Assembly: GCA_025558095.1 (NCBI GenBank)
Contig: JAIVFI010000003.1
Location: 186,001-250,000 of the forward strand
Origin: Hyaloraphidium curvatum
Taxonomy: Eukaryota > Monoblepharomycota > Hyaloraphidiomycetes > Hyaloraphidiales > Hyaloraphidiaceae
Direction of reading: 5' to 3'
DNA: 64,000 nucleotides
The notes below the pieces were generated by a model. The model searched no databases. It saw only the letters and a list, made by a program, of their open reading frames with translations, and was not told the origin of the DNA. A program made the translations under genes and the position numbers. Position 1 is the first letter of the stretch. Each line of letters begins with the position of its first letter. Below, in pieces: positions 42,376 to 54,477 of this stretch.

Positions 42376-45300
42376 CAAGCGAGACATGAACAATCGATCT
42401 GTCAAAGCCAACATGCACCTCACGACCCTGCCCTAGAGCTCCCGACGCGGATCGAGCCGCCGCCCGCCAAACTCCCCGTCCTCCCCGGACGTCTCGTCCT
42501 CCATCCCGCCCGCCGCAATGTCCTCCTCCTGCACCCCACCCATCGCATCCTCCTCCGCCTCCCCGCCGCCCCCGGGGAACGGGTTCGCCGCCGACGGCGC
42601 CCCGAGCGGCGGCACCGGCCTCCAGCACGAGAGCATGAACTCGTCCGGCGCCCCCGACAGGACGAGCCCGCCCTTCTCCGTCGCCCGCAGGAACGTGCCC
42701 CGCACCCCGCGCGACCGCAGGCCGAAGATGATCCCCGGGCACCCCGAGGCGTACTTGGGCCTCGCCGGGCCGGGCGTGGGCAGCCAGCACGCGTGGTCCC
42801 TGCCCGCCGGCTTGTCCGTCAGCACGAGCCCGGGCCGATCGCCGGGCGCGCTGGAGAGGTAGAACCCCGGCCGGGCGACGCTCTCGAGGGTGAAGTGGTA
42901 GTTGGCCCCGCACAGCGGCTCGACGACCCTGAACGCCGCGAGGTTGTCGGCCTGCTGGTCGTCCAGGTCCCCGGGCCTGAGCGACACGCTGCCGTCCGCC
43001 GGGTCCGCGGCGATGTACGAGCGCTCGTACAGGCCCACGGCGTGGAAGGTGACGAGGTCGCCGAGGTTGATGGACTCGACGTTGATGCGCATGGTGAAGC
43101 GCTGCACTTTCAGATCGGCGGGTTTGTCGCCGAGCCCGTAGCACCGCGTCACCCGCGCCTTCTTGCCCTTGGTCACCGTCATGCACTTGCCGTCGCTGGC
43201 CAGCGACGCAAACTCGATGTCCGCCCTGGTGATGGCGCTGCCCGCGTCCGCGGCCCGCGCCACCCCCGCGCCCTTGGACGAGAGCTGCCCCGTCACGGCG
43301 TCGTAGATCCACACGCCGTTGGGCTGGTCGGCCAGGCACGGCGTGAGGACGACGTTGGAGCTGCGGTCGACGGCCAGGCAGTATTTCCCGGCGCGGAACG
43401 ACTGCTTCCCGCTCGGCTCGGGCGCGCTCATGAACATGGTCGCCCGCGCCTTGTCCGCAAACACGCAGGGGGCGCCCTTGCGGCTGAAGGCCCCGATCGT
43501 GGTCGCGCAGCTGAGGTAGAGCGACTCGCCGAACTTGATCCGGAAGTCGTTGTCCTCGCCGCCGGGTTGCCCGGGCGGCGGGCCCTGGTGAGGAAGTGAG
43601 CGTCATGAAAGTCCTGCCCGTGCAGCTGCCAACCGACCTGGTCGAATCCTTCCTTGAATCCGGGCATCCAAGGCAGTTTCGACATCGGAATCGCGCCGCT
43701 CGGGGCGGCCTCTCGCGCGGCGAGCAAGCGACGTTTCTCTGCATGTGTTCAGGTCGGGATCAGACAAGTCCACACACTGCGGACGCTAAACCCACCGCGC
43801 CAGCTAATGCCCAGCTTCGACTTGGCGAAATCGACGGCGAACTCCTTCACGTGCTCGGAGAAGAACTTGCCGGCGGATCGAATAATGTCTGCGACGGCAC
43901 AATGTCAGGCGCAGCAACGGGATCCAGCCGCGCCGTTGCCACCGTTGAAGTCGATCGTGAACCCGACGTCGATCTCCTTCCCGAAGAGCTTGGCCTCTAT
44001 CTGGACGCCGACGCTGCCGCCCATCATGCCGGCCTTGAGATCGGCGCTGACGTCGGCCGCTATGCAAGGGCAAAAAGGGTAAGCCGTTGCCCGCGGCTTC
44101 GGTGGCCTTCTCACCAATCGATACCCTGCGGATCTGGATTTGCTCGGCGATTTTCTTGGCGATCTCCTTGAAGATCGTGGCCGCGGCCTGGATGGCCATG
44201 TCTATGCCCGTGACGACTGAGGCATCGAGGTCAGCCTGGCAAGAACGGCTTTCGCGGTGTGCAAGGCAGGCCTACCGGCGTTAGCGGCGGCCAGCACGCC
44301 GTTGGCAATGTCCAAACCGGCCTTGGCGACTTCGCAAGCAGCTTTGCAAGCTCCATCAATGATAGCTCCTGGGAGATGGAAAGCCAGATGAGCTGGTTCC
44401 GACTACGGCCGCCGCATCCGACGAACCCGATGCCATTTCCCATCCGGCGCACACGCCGTTCTTGATCTCGTTCGCCACCCTGGTGGCGGTCTTTGCCGTC
44501 CAGTCCGCCGCCTTGACAGCGGTGTCCTTGACAAATTTGCCCACGTCTTCGGCGGCGGACTTGATAGCGTTCCCGGCATTGACCGCCTGGTCCGCCGCCC
44601 ATCTTGCCGCGCTCGCAACGCCCTTGGCCACAGTAATGGCTGCGTTTTTCACCCTGATTGCAGACGAGATCATCGACTTTCCCAGTCTACCTGCGCGTAA
44701 AGAAACTCACCAATTGAAGGCTTTTTCGAAGCTGCTCTTGATGATGCCCAAACGCTTCTCCAGGTGATGACCGCCCTCGCTGCGGTTGTCGAGCCCCTTG
44801 GAGGTACGCTTGCCAAGCATGCGCCTATCCGAACGGCGATTGCCCGCTTGACCTCCCTCCAGCCCGCGCTTCTTGATCCGGCGCTTGCACTTGACCGCGT
44901 CCGCCGCAGCCTGGCACCTGTCTCGGAATTCGCAGACCGAGTTCTTGACCTCGTTGACTTTCTTCTGCGCGGACTCCACCCCGGCCTTGGCCTTTCCCAT
45001 GACTTTGGACGCGTCTTCGGCCCATCCCTCGACCGCTTTCACGACCGCGTCGACAAAGGCTTGAAAATGCGACATGGAGAACTCGGCCTGCATTCGGAAG
45101 GCTGCATGTGGAGTCAGATGGCCGTTGCGAATCGTGGACCGAAGGCTCGCACCCAGTCTTGCTCCGATTTGCGCCTGCAGCAAGAAACTGGCATGAAACG
45201 CGAAGTAGGATGCCTCGAATTCGATCTTGTAGTGCTGGGGAGATGGTTAGCAGAGACGCGAAAAGCGCACGACGATCCACCGACCGTGGGCGAAATCTCG

Positions 45301-48300
45301 ATCGCGGCCTCGACTTCAAATAGGAACACTTTCACATAGCCATTGAGCAGCAGGGTGGCTTTGTCCATCCTGGCGTACTCAATGTCGAGCTTGAGGCGGG
45401 GACCCCGCGACGAATCCTCCTTGCTGTAGTAGGCAACGATGAGGCCGTTGGCGAGGTTGAGTGGAGACAGCTCAAAGTCGAGCTTGATCTGCTTCGACGG
45501 GTATACGAGGATTTCGGCGCGGGCCGTCACATCGAAGATGTTGATGGTTCTGGCAGTGGAACAAGGTTAGAGATTGAGCGTGAAACGGTACCCAACTTTT
45601 CCTGACCCATTCAGGTAGAAACCCATCCCGAACGAGTGGCCGGGAACCTCGCAGCCTCCTGCGGGACAGTACGACACTTGCAGCTTCCCAGGAAAGCCCG
45701 AGTTGAGCAGCGGCTTCGGGAACACGCTCTCGTCGGGCTCGTTGTCGGTGAAGGCCCCGATGATGTGCCTGAGATCGACGTTGTTGAGCTCGCCCGCGAA
45801 CCTGCCAGCGCTCATAGAGTGAGGTGTGTGCAGAGAGTGACTCCGGAATCAACGAACCAGTTGCTCTGCGGGTTGACCGGGTCGGTGCCGATGTACACCG
45901 CGCCACCAAAGCACTTGTTGTTGCTGAGGTCGAACGTGTCCGAAGAAGTGTAGCAGTTCTTGCCGATTGCAACCTCCCCCCCAATCAAGATCGAAGGTGC
46001 CCCGAGCGCAGCTGTGATGCCGACTTCGAGTACCAAGTTTCCGACCGCCAGCCGGTCCCAGCCGAAAGCCTTGCGCCAAATGCCCTTCATTTTGCCTCCC
46101 AGCAACACGCTTGCACCTTTCACGCCAACGTACGCATCAAAAATGAGCGGCGGCTGGCTAGAATCGACGTCCAGCATCAGAGTGCCGATGAGCTTCATCA
46201 TCGCTCCTGCAGATTTGCTGAAGCTGGCCTCAAACTTGACGGACTGCAACGTGAGCCCGTCGGTGATCTTGACGTCCGTGACGCCCGCACCGAGTACCAC
46301 GGAGGAAGAGTCCACGATGACCATGACCTGCAGGCCAACGTCCGGGCCGAGAAGCTGCTTCATCACATCGCAAAATCCGGAGCACGTTTTGGGGAGGCCC
46401 ATCCGGAGGTTGAGTTCAAGGCCCCGATGGATTGACCCGATGTAGTCGAGCGGGCTGTAGAGCGCAAGCGCGCTGTTGGTCAGCTCCATGGTCTTGCTCG
46501 AGATAATGATCCCCATCGTGAGCCCCGAGGCGACGAGGTCCAAACCCGGAAGCTCGAAACCGGGCACAAACTTGCGCATCGTCTCGGAAAAGATCTCGCC
46601 CTTGGCACCAAGCGCGATCGCGCCCTCAAAGCTGCCCCCGACCTCGCGCTTCACCACGATCTGGACCCTGGGTTCGCCGGGAAGCCTGTCCATGGAGCCC
46701 GAAAGGCGAAGAAACAGCTCCTTTTGGCCAAGTACGAGCATCAAGCCGAAATCCTTGATCTCAAAGTCGTCCAAGCCCGTGCTCCTGACGACGTCGGAAA
46801 CCTCGCCTGTTGACCGCGATACTTAGCCGGGAAACGGGCACGTATCAGACGGACGCACCCGAAGGAAGGATCTTGGCAGACAAAGCATCCAGAAGCTTGC
46901 CCAGCTGGAGACTCGGAGCCACCGCGGAGACGACCCACATGCCGGACGATCCCTTCGGCACCCGCACCCCGGGCTTCCTCTTCGGCGACTTTGCAACCCT
47001 CCTTGCGGCAGTCGGCCTGGCTTTTGCCAGCACAGTCCGCGACTTGGAGTGCGCCGCGCCAGACTCATCCTTAGCTTCGCGTCGTTGGAGTGTGCGAGTG
47101 GTCTCGTTCCGCAGCAGATGGCGCCGGTGTGCCAGCGCAGGATCCAATCCGCGCCTCTCGAGATGGGTACGGTAAAGATGGTGGTTAACATGAGCGAGAG
47201 GGACGTCGAAGAACCCGGCTCCCGCGCTGAAGGTGTGCGACAGGTCCGGAAACTGTACCCAGGAATCGTCCGTTGCAGGAAGCGCGTCCGATAGACCGTC
47301 GTCCCCAGCCACCTCAATGGAAGGCATGCCGGAAAGCCCGACGACGTCCTCGGCGACGCGATCGGATCCAACCGCGTCATCCACGACGCCACGATCCGCA
47401 TCGAGCTCAACGTCTCGGTCGCTCTCGGAATCGTCTTGATCGAGGACATGTTCGCGCGCGGCGAGTCGCGGCCTTCTCGAGGGCTGGTCGTCGGTCCCCG
47501 AATAGTCCGTCAGATCCAGCTGCTCCTCGCTGGGAGCGCGCATCACCGTCAGCACGAGCGGCACCCCGGCGACGTTCCATTTCCCGGTGATGCGGAACTC
47601 GAGGCTCCGCGACGAGGAGAAGACGTCCACCATGGAGACCGTAAGGAGTGCGTCGTTCAACGACACGGGCAGTAGACTGTTGTCGAAAGACAGGAGGCTC
47701 GAGGGGACGAGGATGTTGATCGAGGCGCGCGGCACGCAGCCGCGAGACTTCGCCCCGGGTTTGCAGAAAAAGAGAACGACGTTCTTGATCTGGATCTGGA
47801 GAAACTCCGCCAACTTGGACGACAAGAGCGGGACCTGCGGTAGGTCGCCATAGGCAGACTGCATCCGCATGCCGGCCAGCATCGAGTTCAGCGTCAAGGG
47901 CCGGTCCTGCGTAGCCAGCGTCAAGGGAATCATGTCGCCGTCTGTCAGGAGCGCCATTTGAAAAGGAACGCCCGAGGCGAGCCCGGGCAGCCGCCCGGAT
48001 CCAGAAAGATCAAAGGACGCGCCCGATTCGGAGCCGTACGCGAGGTTGCCCGTGATGTCGACGAGGCCAAAATCGTGCGACACCGTCACGTTGGGCACCT
48101 GGATGATGACGTTGGCCGCCGCGATCGCCGGCAGGGCGTCAAAGTCCATGGCCACGTGCACGATCTTTGCCACGTCCGAGAGCTTCCCCATGCCGTCAGG
48201 CAGCTCGAACGGATTGTTGTTCAGCAGCAGATTCGCCAGCGGCAGAGCCTTTGACCACGGCACGGCGCCGGCAAGACGGATACTGAGGCGCCGGTTGAAG

Positions 48301-51300
48301 CCGTGCGACGGAAGCCCGGGGCACGATAGCGCGAGATGTCCCACGTCCACACCGGGAGATGGCTCCGAGTCGCCCGGGACAACCTCGGGCGGCGGCGACG
48401 ACACTTTCACGGCAGAAGCATCCTCCAGTACGGAAACATCCCTGACAATCGAGCCATCGCAGAACGGCTGCCCTTGCGGCCGGCCATTCGTCGTGAAGGC
48501 ACACGATGAACCGCCACACGAGAGATCCCCCTTCTTCACGCGGCCGCTGCAGCAGAACCCTCCTCGAGCATCGTTGTAGGGAACGGAACCCCGCGGACAA
48601 ATGTACCGCTGGCCGTCCCTGCATGCCGCAGTCTGGTTGTCTGCGTTCCTCGGGAAAGCGCAACTTGCGCCGCTCAAGCATTTGGCTCCGTCGGCGGAAA
48701 CCTCTCCGCCGCAGCAGAAACCAGTTCCGTAGGGCGAGGTTCCCGATGCGCAAACATAATTGAAGACCTCCTTTTCGTCCACGGGACCTGATGGCTTTGG
48801 ATGAGCTGGCGGGAGGTCTTTGGCGGCTCGCAGGTCCGCTTCCACAGTCAGCGGTTCTGCTGCGGGAACCCCGCTCCTGCACAAGGGCACGCTCTCCGTG
48901 CGGTTGTTCTGACGGTGAAGAATAAGAAACGGCTGCGAAAAGCCAATACTTGCTCACCCCTTGAATCCGGCACGACTCGCCATCGCAGGAGCTTCCGTCG
49001 GCGGCGATCTTGCCCTTGCAGCAGAAGCCGCCCAAGTAGTCGCCAAACGCGGCAAAGCTCGCCGGACACACGATCTTGGAGGTTGTCCGGCAAGTCTTCC
49101 ACTTGGCATCTGGAGGGCGCGGAGTCCCGGGAAACCCGCAATAGTCGCCGCCGGTGCATTGCAGCCCGTCATGCGAGACGTCCCCAGAGCAGCAAAAGCC
49201 TCCCCGCTCCTTGGATCCGAAGGGCGAGTAGCCGCCGGGACAGGCGGTGTCCTTCTTCAGGGTCGGCCAATCCAGCTTGTTCTTCTCGAAAGCGACTTGG
49301 AGGCTCTGGAGAGAGGCAGTGACTGATAAGCAGCCCATCAATGGAGCAGAAAGCTGCGCGCTCACGGCGGGGGTTTCTGCGACGGGTTTTGCCTCCGCCG
49401 CTGTACGCGCGGCCTGTATGTATGGCGAGTGCCGGTTAGCTCCACAGCCCGCAGATCCTTCAAGGAAAGCAGCTCACATTAAACTCGGCTTCGAGATCCG
49501 AGGCGGCGGCGATGTTGGCTGTACGGGAAGAGAGCACAATGTCAGCACCGGACGTCCACGAAAGGCATCCAGCTCACCAGTCGATCCGGCCGTGATGGTG
49601 TACAGGGCCTTCCACGTTTTGAACAACGAGGGCTCGCGGCTCGGAAACATGGCCGCGTCGAGAAACTCTAACTGGAACCGCGTGATCGAGGAATCTCCTT
49701 CGGCCGGAACGACTTCGACGCGCGTCAGAACAGTCTTCGTGCACGGGTATCTGACGACATAAGTCTCGTCCGCTGCCGACGCCGGGATGGTGCACTGGGT
49801 GTTGTCGTTGCCGTCGAAGCACGCCCTCCAGTCCGCTCCGAAAACGAGATCCGAGGGCGGAAAGAGAGCATTGTCCGTTCCAAAGAGCCGCAGCTCCCGC
49901 AGGCGCAATTCAGGTTTCTCCGAAGGAGGCACGAACCGGATCGCGCACTTTTCGCCCACATTGTAGAGTTGGCGTCCACCGGCAAAGTGGTACGGAAATC
50001 GGAAAGGCTTGCCATCCGGCCTCAGGAACTCGAGCTGGAACTTGTTGAGCCGGTCCGCGCACAACGCCCCGCACGAATCCCAGCGGTTGAAGACCTCGAC
50101 GCGTGACAACTGCCTCATTGCGCAGTTGTAGCGGATGGTCAGCGAAGCCTCCGTCGACGATCCCGTATGACACATGTTATCAAGAGCGGTGGAACCATCG
50201 AAGCACCGGCCGACGGGGTACTCCGCTGGCCAGTCCGGAGCCAAGGCTGTCAGGAGCTCCGACGACGGTATCTGGCCGTTTTGGTCGAACAGCTTCACCT
50301 GCCGCAGATTCAAAAACTCTCCCGATCTTTCTCCCGGATTCATGCGGATCTGCACGGTGCACATGGCGTACTGCGCGGGCACGAAATACTCCCCCCTGCC
50401 ACCCTCAAAGTCGTAGGGCGCGCGCAGCTCCGAGCCCGTGGGATCCAAGAACTCGAGCCTGTAGGAGTTAAGCGCGCCGGGGCAGTCCCATGCCGCCGGG
50501 CAGTCGATCCTGTTGTAGACCTCCACGCGCTGCAGCTTCTTCCTGGAGCAGTCATAACGCACCGCCAGCTTCGGGTTCTTATCGTCCTCCTTCGAGACGC
50601 AAATGGTCCCCATATCACCATCAAAGCAATAGCCGACGCCGAGTGTGGGCCATTCAGAGCTGATGGCGATCTGAAGCTCCGACACATGCAGAGCGCGTCC
50701 GTCCTCGTTGATGAGTCGCATTTCGCGCAATGCCAGAGACCGAGGATTGGCTCCCGACTTGAGCACGACGCGCACCGAGCACCAGCTAGGTTCCCATGGG
50801 CTGATGCGGAATGCATCGATTGCATATTGGAAGTCGTAGGGGGTCCGTATGGCTCCGAACGCGTCGAAAAACGTCAGGGCAAAGTTGGTGATGCGTTGCT
50901 TGCTGATGTGCGGACACGGGTGAGCATCGTCCAGAACGTGCATAGCAGATCGTCCCACCAGCAATCCACGCGATTGTGGATCTCGACATAGTCCACGTCG
51001 ATGGCGCAATCGTAACGCACGGTCAACGACGGGTTGCCGTCTCCGCCGGCCGTGTGACAATAGGAGGCCGTCGGCCCCTCGGCCCCGTCAAAGCAGCGGC
51101 TCACGGGGTCGTTGGGCAATTCGCTGGACATCCAGTAATCGAGCTGATTCGCAGGTACTTGGCCGGTACGGGCAAAGATCTTGACCTCTCGAAGGTGCAG
51201 GTACTCGGCGGGCACACCGGGCTTCGTGAAAATGTGGATCCCGCACCGCTTCCAAGGGTACGCTTGGTTGAACTGGATGTAAGCGTTAGAGTTCGCGATG

Positions 51301-54036
51301 CCGTGGTTCGGACCCAAGGGCACTCCGCCCCGATCCAGGAGCTCGAGTTGGAAGTTCATGATCCGCTCCGAGCCTGCGAAACGATAAGGTTACCGGCCTT
51401 GTATGCGAGACGTCACTTCGCCACCACCCACAGCAGTCTATGCGGTTGAATAGGTGAACAAACACTCCAGACCAACCAGAATTTGAGGTCCCAACAGCGC
51501 CGCACCAATACTGAAGCGTCGCGCTGGGTAGCGGATCCCATTCTGTGGCGGGAAAGAATCAACGATCCAAACCAGAGGTCACTGTCCAGGAGACAAACTG
51601 GTGGTGTGACAAAAGTTCTCGAGGTTGCCGTCGTAGCAATTCCAAAATGGTTCGGCGTTACTGCTAACGTGACCGATAATGGGCGGCTTGTGGTTGCTTT
51701 GGTATGGAGCGTACATTTCCACCGCAAACTCGCGAAGATGGAGGGAGTCCCACGCGCCAGGTCTGGTGGCGATCCGCGCTGTGCAATAGTCCACGTTGAC
51801 CGGAAAGCTGTACTCGGGGAAACCTCCATCGAAGTACCACTGCTCGATCCTCGTTCCGGCGCGACCGTACAGCACCAGCATGTACGCATTGATCCGATTA
51901 CGACAGCAGTCGTGCTCGCGGTTGAGCACGGTGATCTTGGTGAGGCCGCGAGCGCAGTCAAAGGAGGCCGAAAACCAGGGGTAGTCGTCTTGGGGGCTCA
52001 TGGCCGAGTGGCACCCGGGGCCACCGTTGAAGCAGTTCGCCCACGCCTCGATCCCTTGCTGCCCGAAGGAGATGTCCGACTCGAGGACCTGGATGGGCTG
52101 CTCGGTACGATCAAGGAGGCGTATGCCCCTGAGATTGAGGTATTCAAAACCAGCATTCGGCCGGAGCGAGATGCGGATCTGGCACTTGGAGGCGTAGCCA
52201 TCCCGCTTCTCCAGGCGCCGGCGTGCGTGCGGGGCAGGAGCTTCGGGCTGCGGGGTCTCGTTTCCTCGGTCGGGTCCGACGCCGATCGCAACTTTGACTC
52301 CGGCAGGGAGATCCAGCTTCTCCAGCGTAGATTGGGCGCAGTTGAGGGCCGGTGCGAGCTCCTCGGGCAGCATGCCGGCGATCTCCTTCGCCTGTGCGAG
52401 ATCCGGCAGGAAGATCACGGCGCCCTCCGGATCGTCGTCCGGGGCGACGCCGGTGCACGCCGAATGGACCAGCTTGCTGTCGTCGACCTTCAGCTCGGCT
52501 TCGAGCGCCGTCCTGTGGGCGCAGTGAGCGACCTTGAAGCCCGCCTGCTCCGCCGCCGACTTGAGCTCCACGGCCCGGTCTGGTTCCACGCCGAGGACGC
52601 TGGCGAGGGACTCGTCGGCTTCGGAGAACTCCTCGTCTTCCGAGTCCTCCTGTTCTGATTCCTCCTGATCGTCGTCGTCGTCCCCGCTCTCCTCGTCCTC
52701 GTCGACCTGCCAGCAGGCATCAGCAACGCAGTCCCGTCAAGGAACACGCCGGCAGCTACCTCGGTGTTGTCGGACTCGGCGCCCTCGCCTTGTTCAGACT
52801 CGCCGCCCTCGCCTGGTTCCTGCTCGCCTTCCGAATCGTCGCCAGCCGCTTGATCCTGCCGAACATCGCCGGAAGTCAACCAAACTGAAAGCTGTCCAGT
52901 TCCGAGGCGGCGTACGTCGTCCGATTCCTCCGGCTCCGTCGATTCCTCCGGCTCCTTCGAATCCTCCGAGTCCTCCGAGTCCTCGGGCTCTGCTAAATCC
53001 TCGGCTTCCTCCGGCCCCGCCAAATCCTCCGAGTCCTCCTGCTCCGCCGCTTCGTCGCCCTGCGGAAAGCAGCTCAGCGACGAAGGCACTGGGGCCGTCC
53101 TACAAGCCGACGGACCTCCTGCCCTCCCTCCTCTTCCTCCGCAACGTCGTCTGGCTCTTCCGCAGACCCGGCCTACGACCAGCCCGGTCAGAAACGCGTC
53201 CGCCATGCAAAATGAGGGACGCGTCCCCACCTCGTCCTCCTCTGCCTCTTCCTCGCCGCCATCCTGGGCCACCGGTTCGTTCATATCCTCGGCCGATTCG
53301 TTCTCGTCCTCGCCGGACACGTCGGCGGGCTCCTCCTGCGGGGAGAAGGCCGCCTTTCCAGTGCACAGTCGCGCCGCGACGCCGGCACGCTGCCCACCTC
53401 CCGTTCATCGGATTCCGCCTCCTCGTCCGCGCCATCCTCCGCATCTTCCTCGTCGTCCGGCCCGGCATCGTCGCTGGTGGAGTCGTCCTCGCCCGCTGGA
53501 GATTCGGTCCGGAGTTTGTCGGCGCTCGGGGCGTCCGAAACAGCACACAGCCATCGGAGGCCCACCTTCCTCATCCGCGTCCTCCGATTCTTCCTCGTCG
53601 TCGGCCTCTTCGTCTTTCTCGTCTTCCTCATCTCCCAATTCGTCGTCGTCGTCGTCGTCGTCGTCCTGCCGTGCCCGAATCCCGTGCTGCGCTCCGACAC
53701 CCGGGTTCGCCGCGCCATCCGTTCCCGGAGAACGCTCCCGCAGCTCCGGCATCGGCCTTCCCGCCGCCAACGCGCGCCTCGCCTCTGCATCCCATCTCAG
53801 ACGCGCATCGGCTGGGGCGATGAGCGGGACGAGCGCGAGGAGCAGCACCGCGAGGAGCGTGCCAGCGCGGCGCCATCTCGTAGCACCACGGCCCTCCGCC
53901 GTCCGGAGGCTAGCGGAGGGCTGCATGCGGTCGCGGGATGGCACTGCGGTGCTGTGCGGTCCTCGGGCGGCGTCGGGCCTCGGCGACGCCTGAACTGCCA
54001 TGGTGACTGCAGATGGGGGCAGCGATTCTGGGTCCA
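42376..54036 (-). repeat. Arm 2 of the giant inverted duplication
   Basis: Reverse-complement counterpart of 27716-39502, about 11.7 kb. The inner boundary is at CAAGCGAGAC (42376-42385), the outer boundary at about 54036 (GGGGGCAGCGATTCTGGGTC at 54015-54034). The part 42376-50454 is nearly identical to arm 1; 50455-54036 is diverged. Beyond 54036 the flanks of the two arms are unrelated: a SUEL lectin gene on one side, kinase and membrane-protein fragments on the other. Confidence 0.95.
42433..53926 (-). CDS. Giant multidomain secreted/surface lectin-like protein, copy B (many exons)
   Basis: Mirror copy of the gene in arm 1, start ATG 53926 (MQPSASLR, aligned with MPPSTCRW of copy A) to stop TAG at 42433-42435. 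A more upstream in-frame ATG at 54001 has no counterpart in copy A. Signal anchor TLLAVLLLALVPLIAPADA; acidic repeats; F5/8C fucolectin-like repeats, GGFCC repeats, large unrecognised domain, helical segments and AbfB-like C-terminus in the same order. N-terminal lectin repeats differ from copy A at many residues (for example CVSKEDDKNPKLAVRYDC against CHSSGDDQSPKLAVRYDC), while everything after GSELRAPYDFEGG is nearly the same protein. Exon frames stay open in both copies, so both look intact. The genes are convergent, 3' ends facing the spacer. Confidence 0.7.
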
Positions 54037-54167
54037 AGGGGCGAGCCCCAGCCGCCGATCCCCAAGGACCTCGCGGGAGAAGCGCACGCGCGCAATCCGG
54101 CCTCGGATGTCGGCTTCTTCTCCGGTCGGATGTCGCTGCACCATATGGTGGCACGGCAAGCACTGTA
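54037..54167. other. Junction DNA just outside arm 2
   Basis: Short stretch between the outer end of the duplication and a truncated membrane-protein fragment. No gene recognised. It marks one of the rearrangement boundaries. Confidence 0.3.
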
Positions 54168-54465
54168 TCACGCAACAGGACACACGGTCTGGATCGTCAC
54201 CCTCGCCCCGGCTCCCCTCAGGATGCCAAACAGCCCCACGCCCACGGTCAGCCCCGTGACGAGCAGGCCCCTGAGCACGCCGTACCCCACCACGAACCCG
54301 AACAGCTTGGCCAGGTCCGCCCCGCACGCGGCCTCGTACCGCGCCATCAGCTCCGCGTGCGCCCTCAGGCGGCGCCGCTCCTGGTGGTCCGGGTCGAGGG
54401 CGAGCAGCCCCGCGAGGGCGGTCTGCGCGCGGCGGTACAGGTCCACAATCGAGGAGACGCCGGCA
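54168..54465 (-). pseudogene. Truncated 3' fragment of a membrane protein
   Basis: A minus-strand frame ending at a stop at 54168 encodes a plausible protein C-terminus: helical DLYRRAQTALAGLLALD and ELMARYEAACGADLAKLF, then a Gly-rich membrane span (YGVLRGLLVTGLTVGVGLFG) and a short tail. Going upstream, the sequence runs directly into kinase coding on the other strand at about 54465-54478, with no start codon or acceptor signal that would extend it sensibly. It appears to be the remnant of a gene cut by a rearrangement. Family not recognised. Confidence 0.4.
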
Positions 54466-54477
54466 TTGGCGACGACA

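Noticed and set aside
27716-54036. Inverted arms as terminal repeats of a giant transposon
   Set aside because: No transposase, integrase, capsid or polymerase genes lie within the arms or spacer, and no target-site duplication was seen at 27716/54036.
53477-54259. 260-codon plus-strand Val/Leu-rich frame opposite giant gene B
   Set aside because: The hydrophobic runs are antisense of the acidic GAC/GAG repeats; not a real membrane protein.
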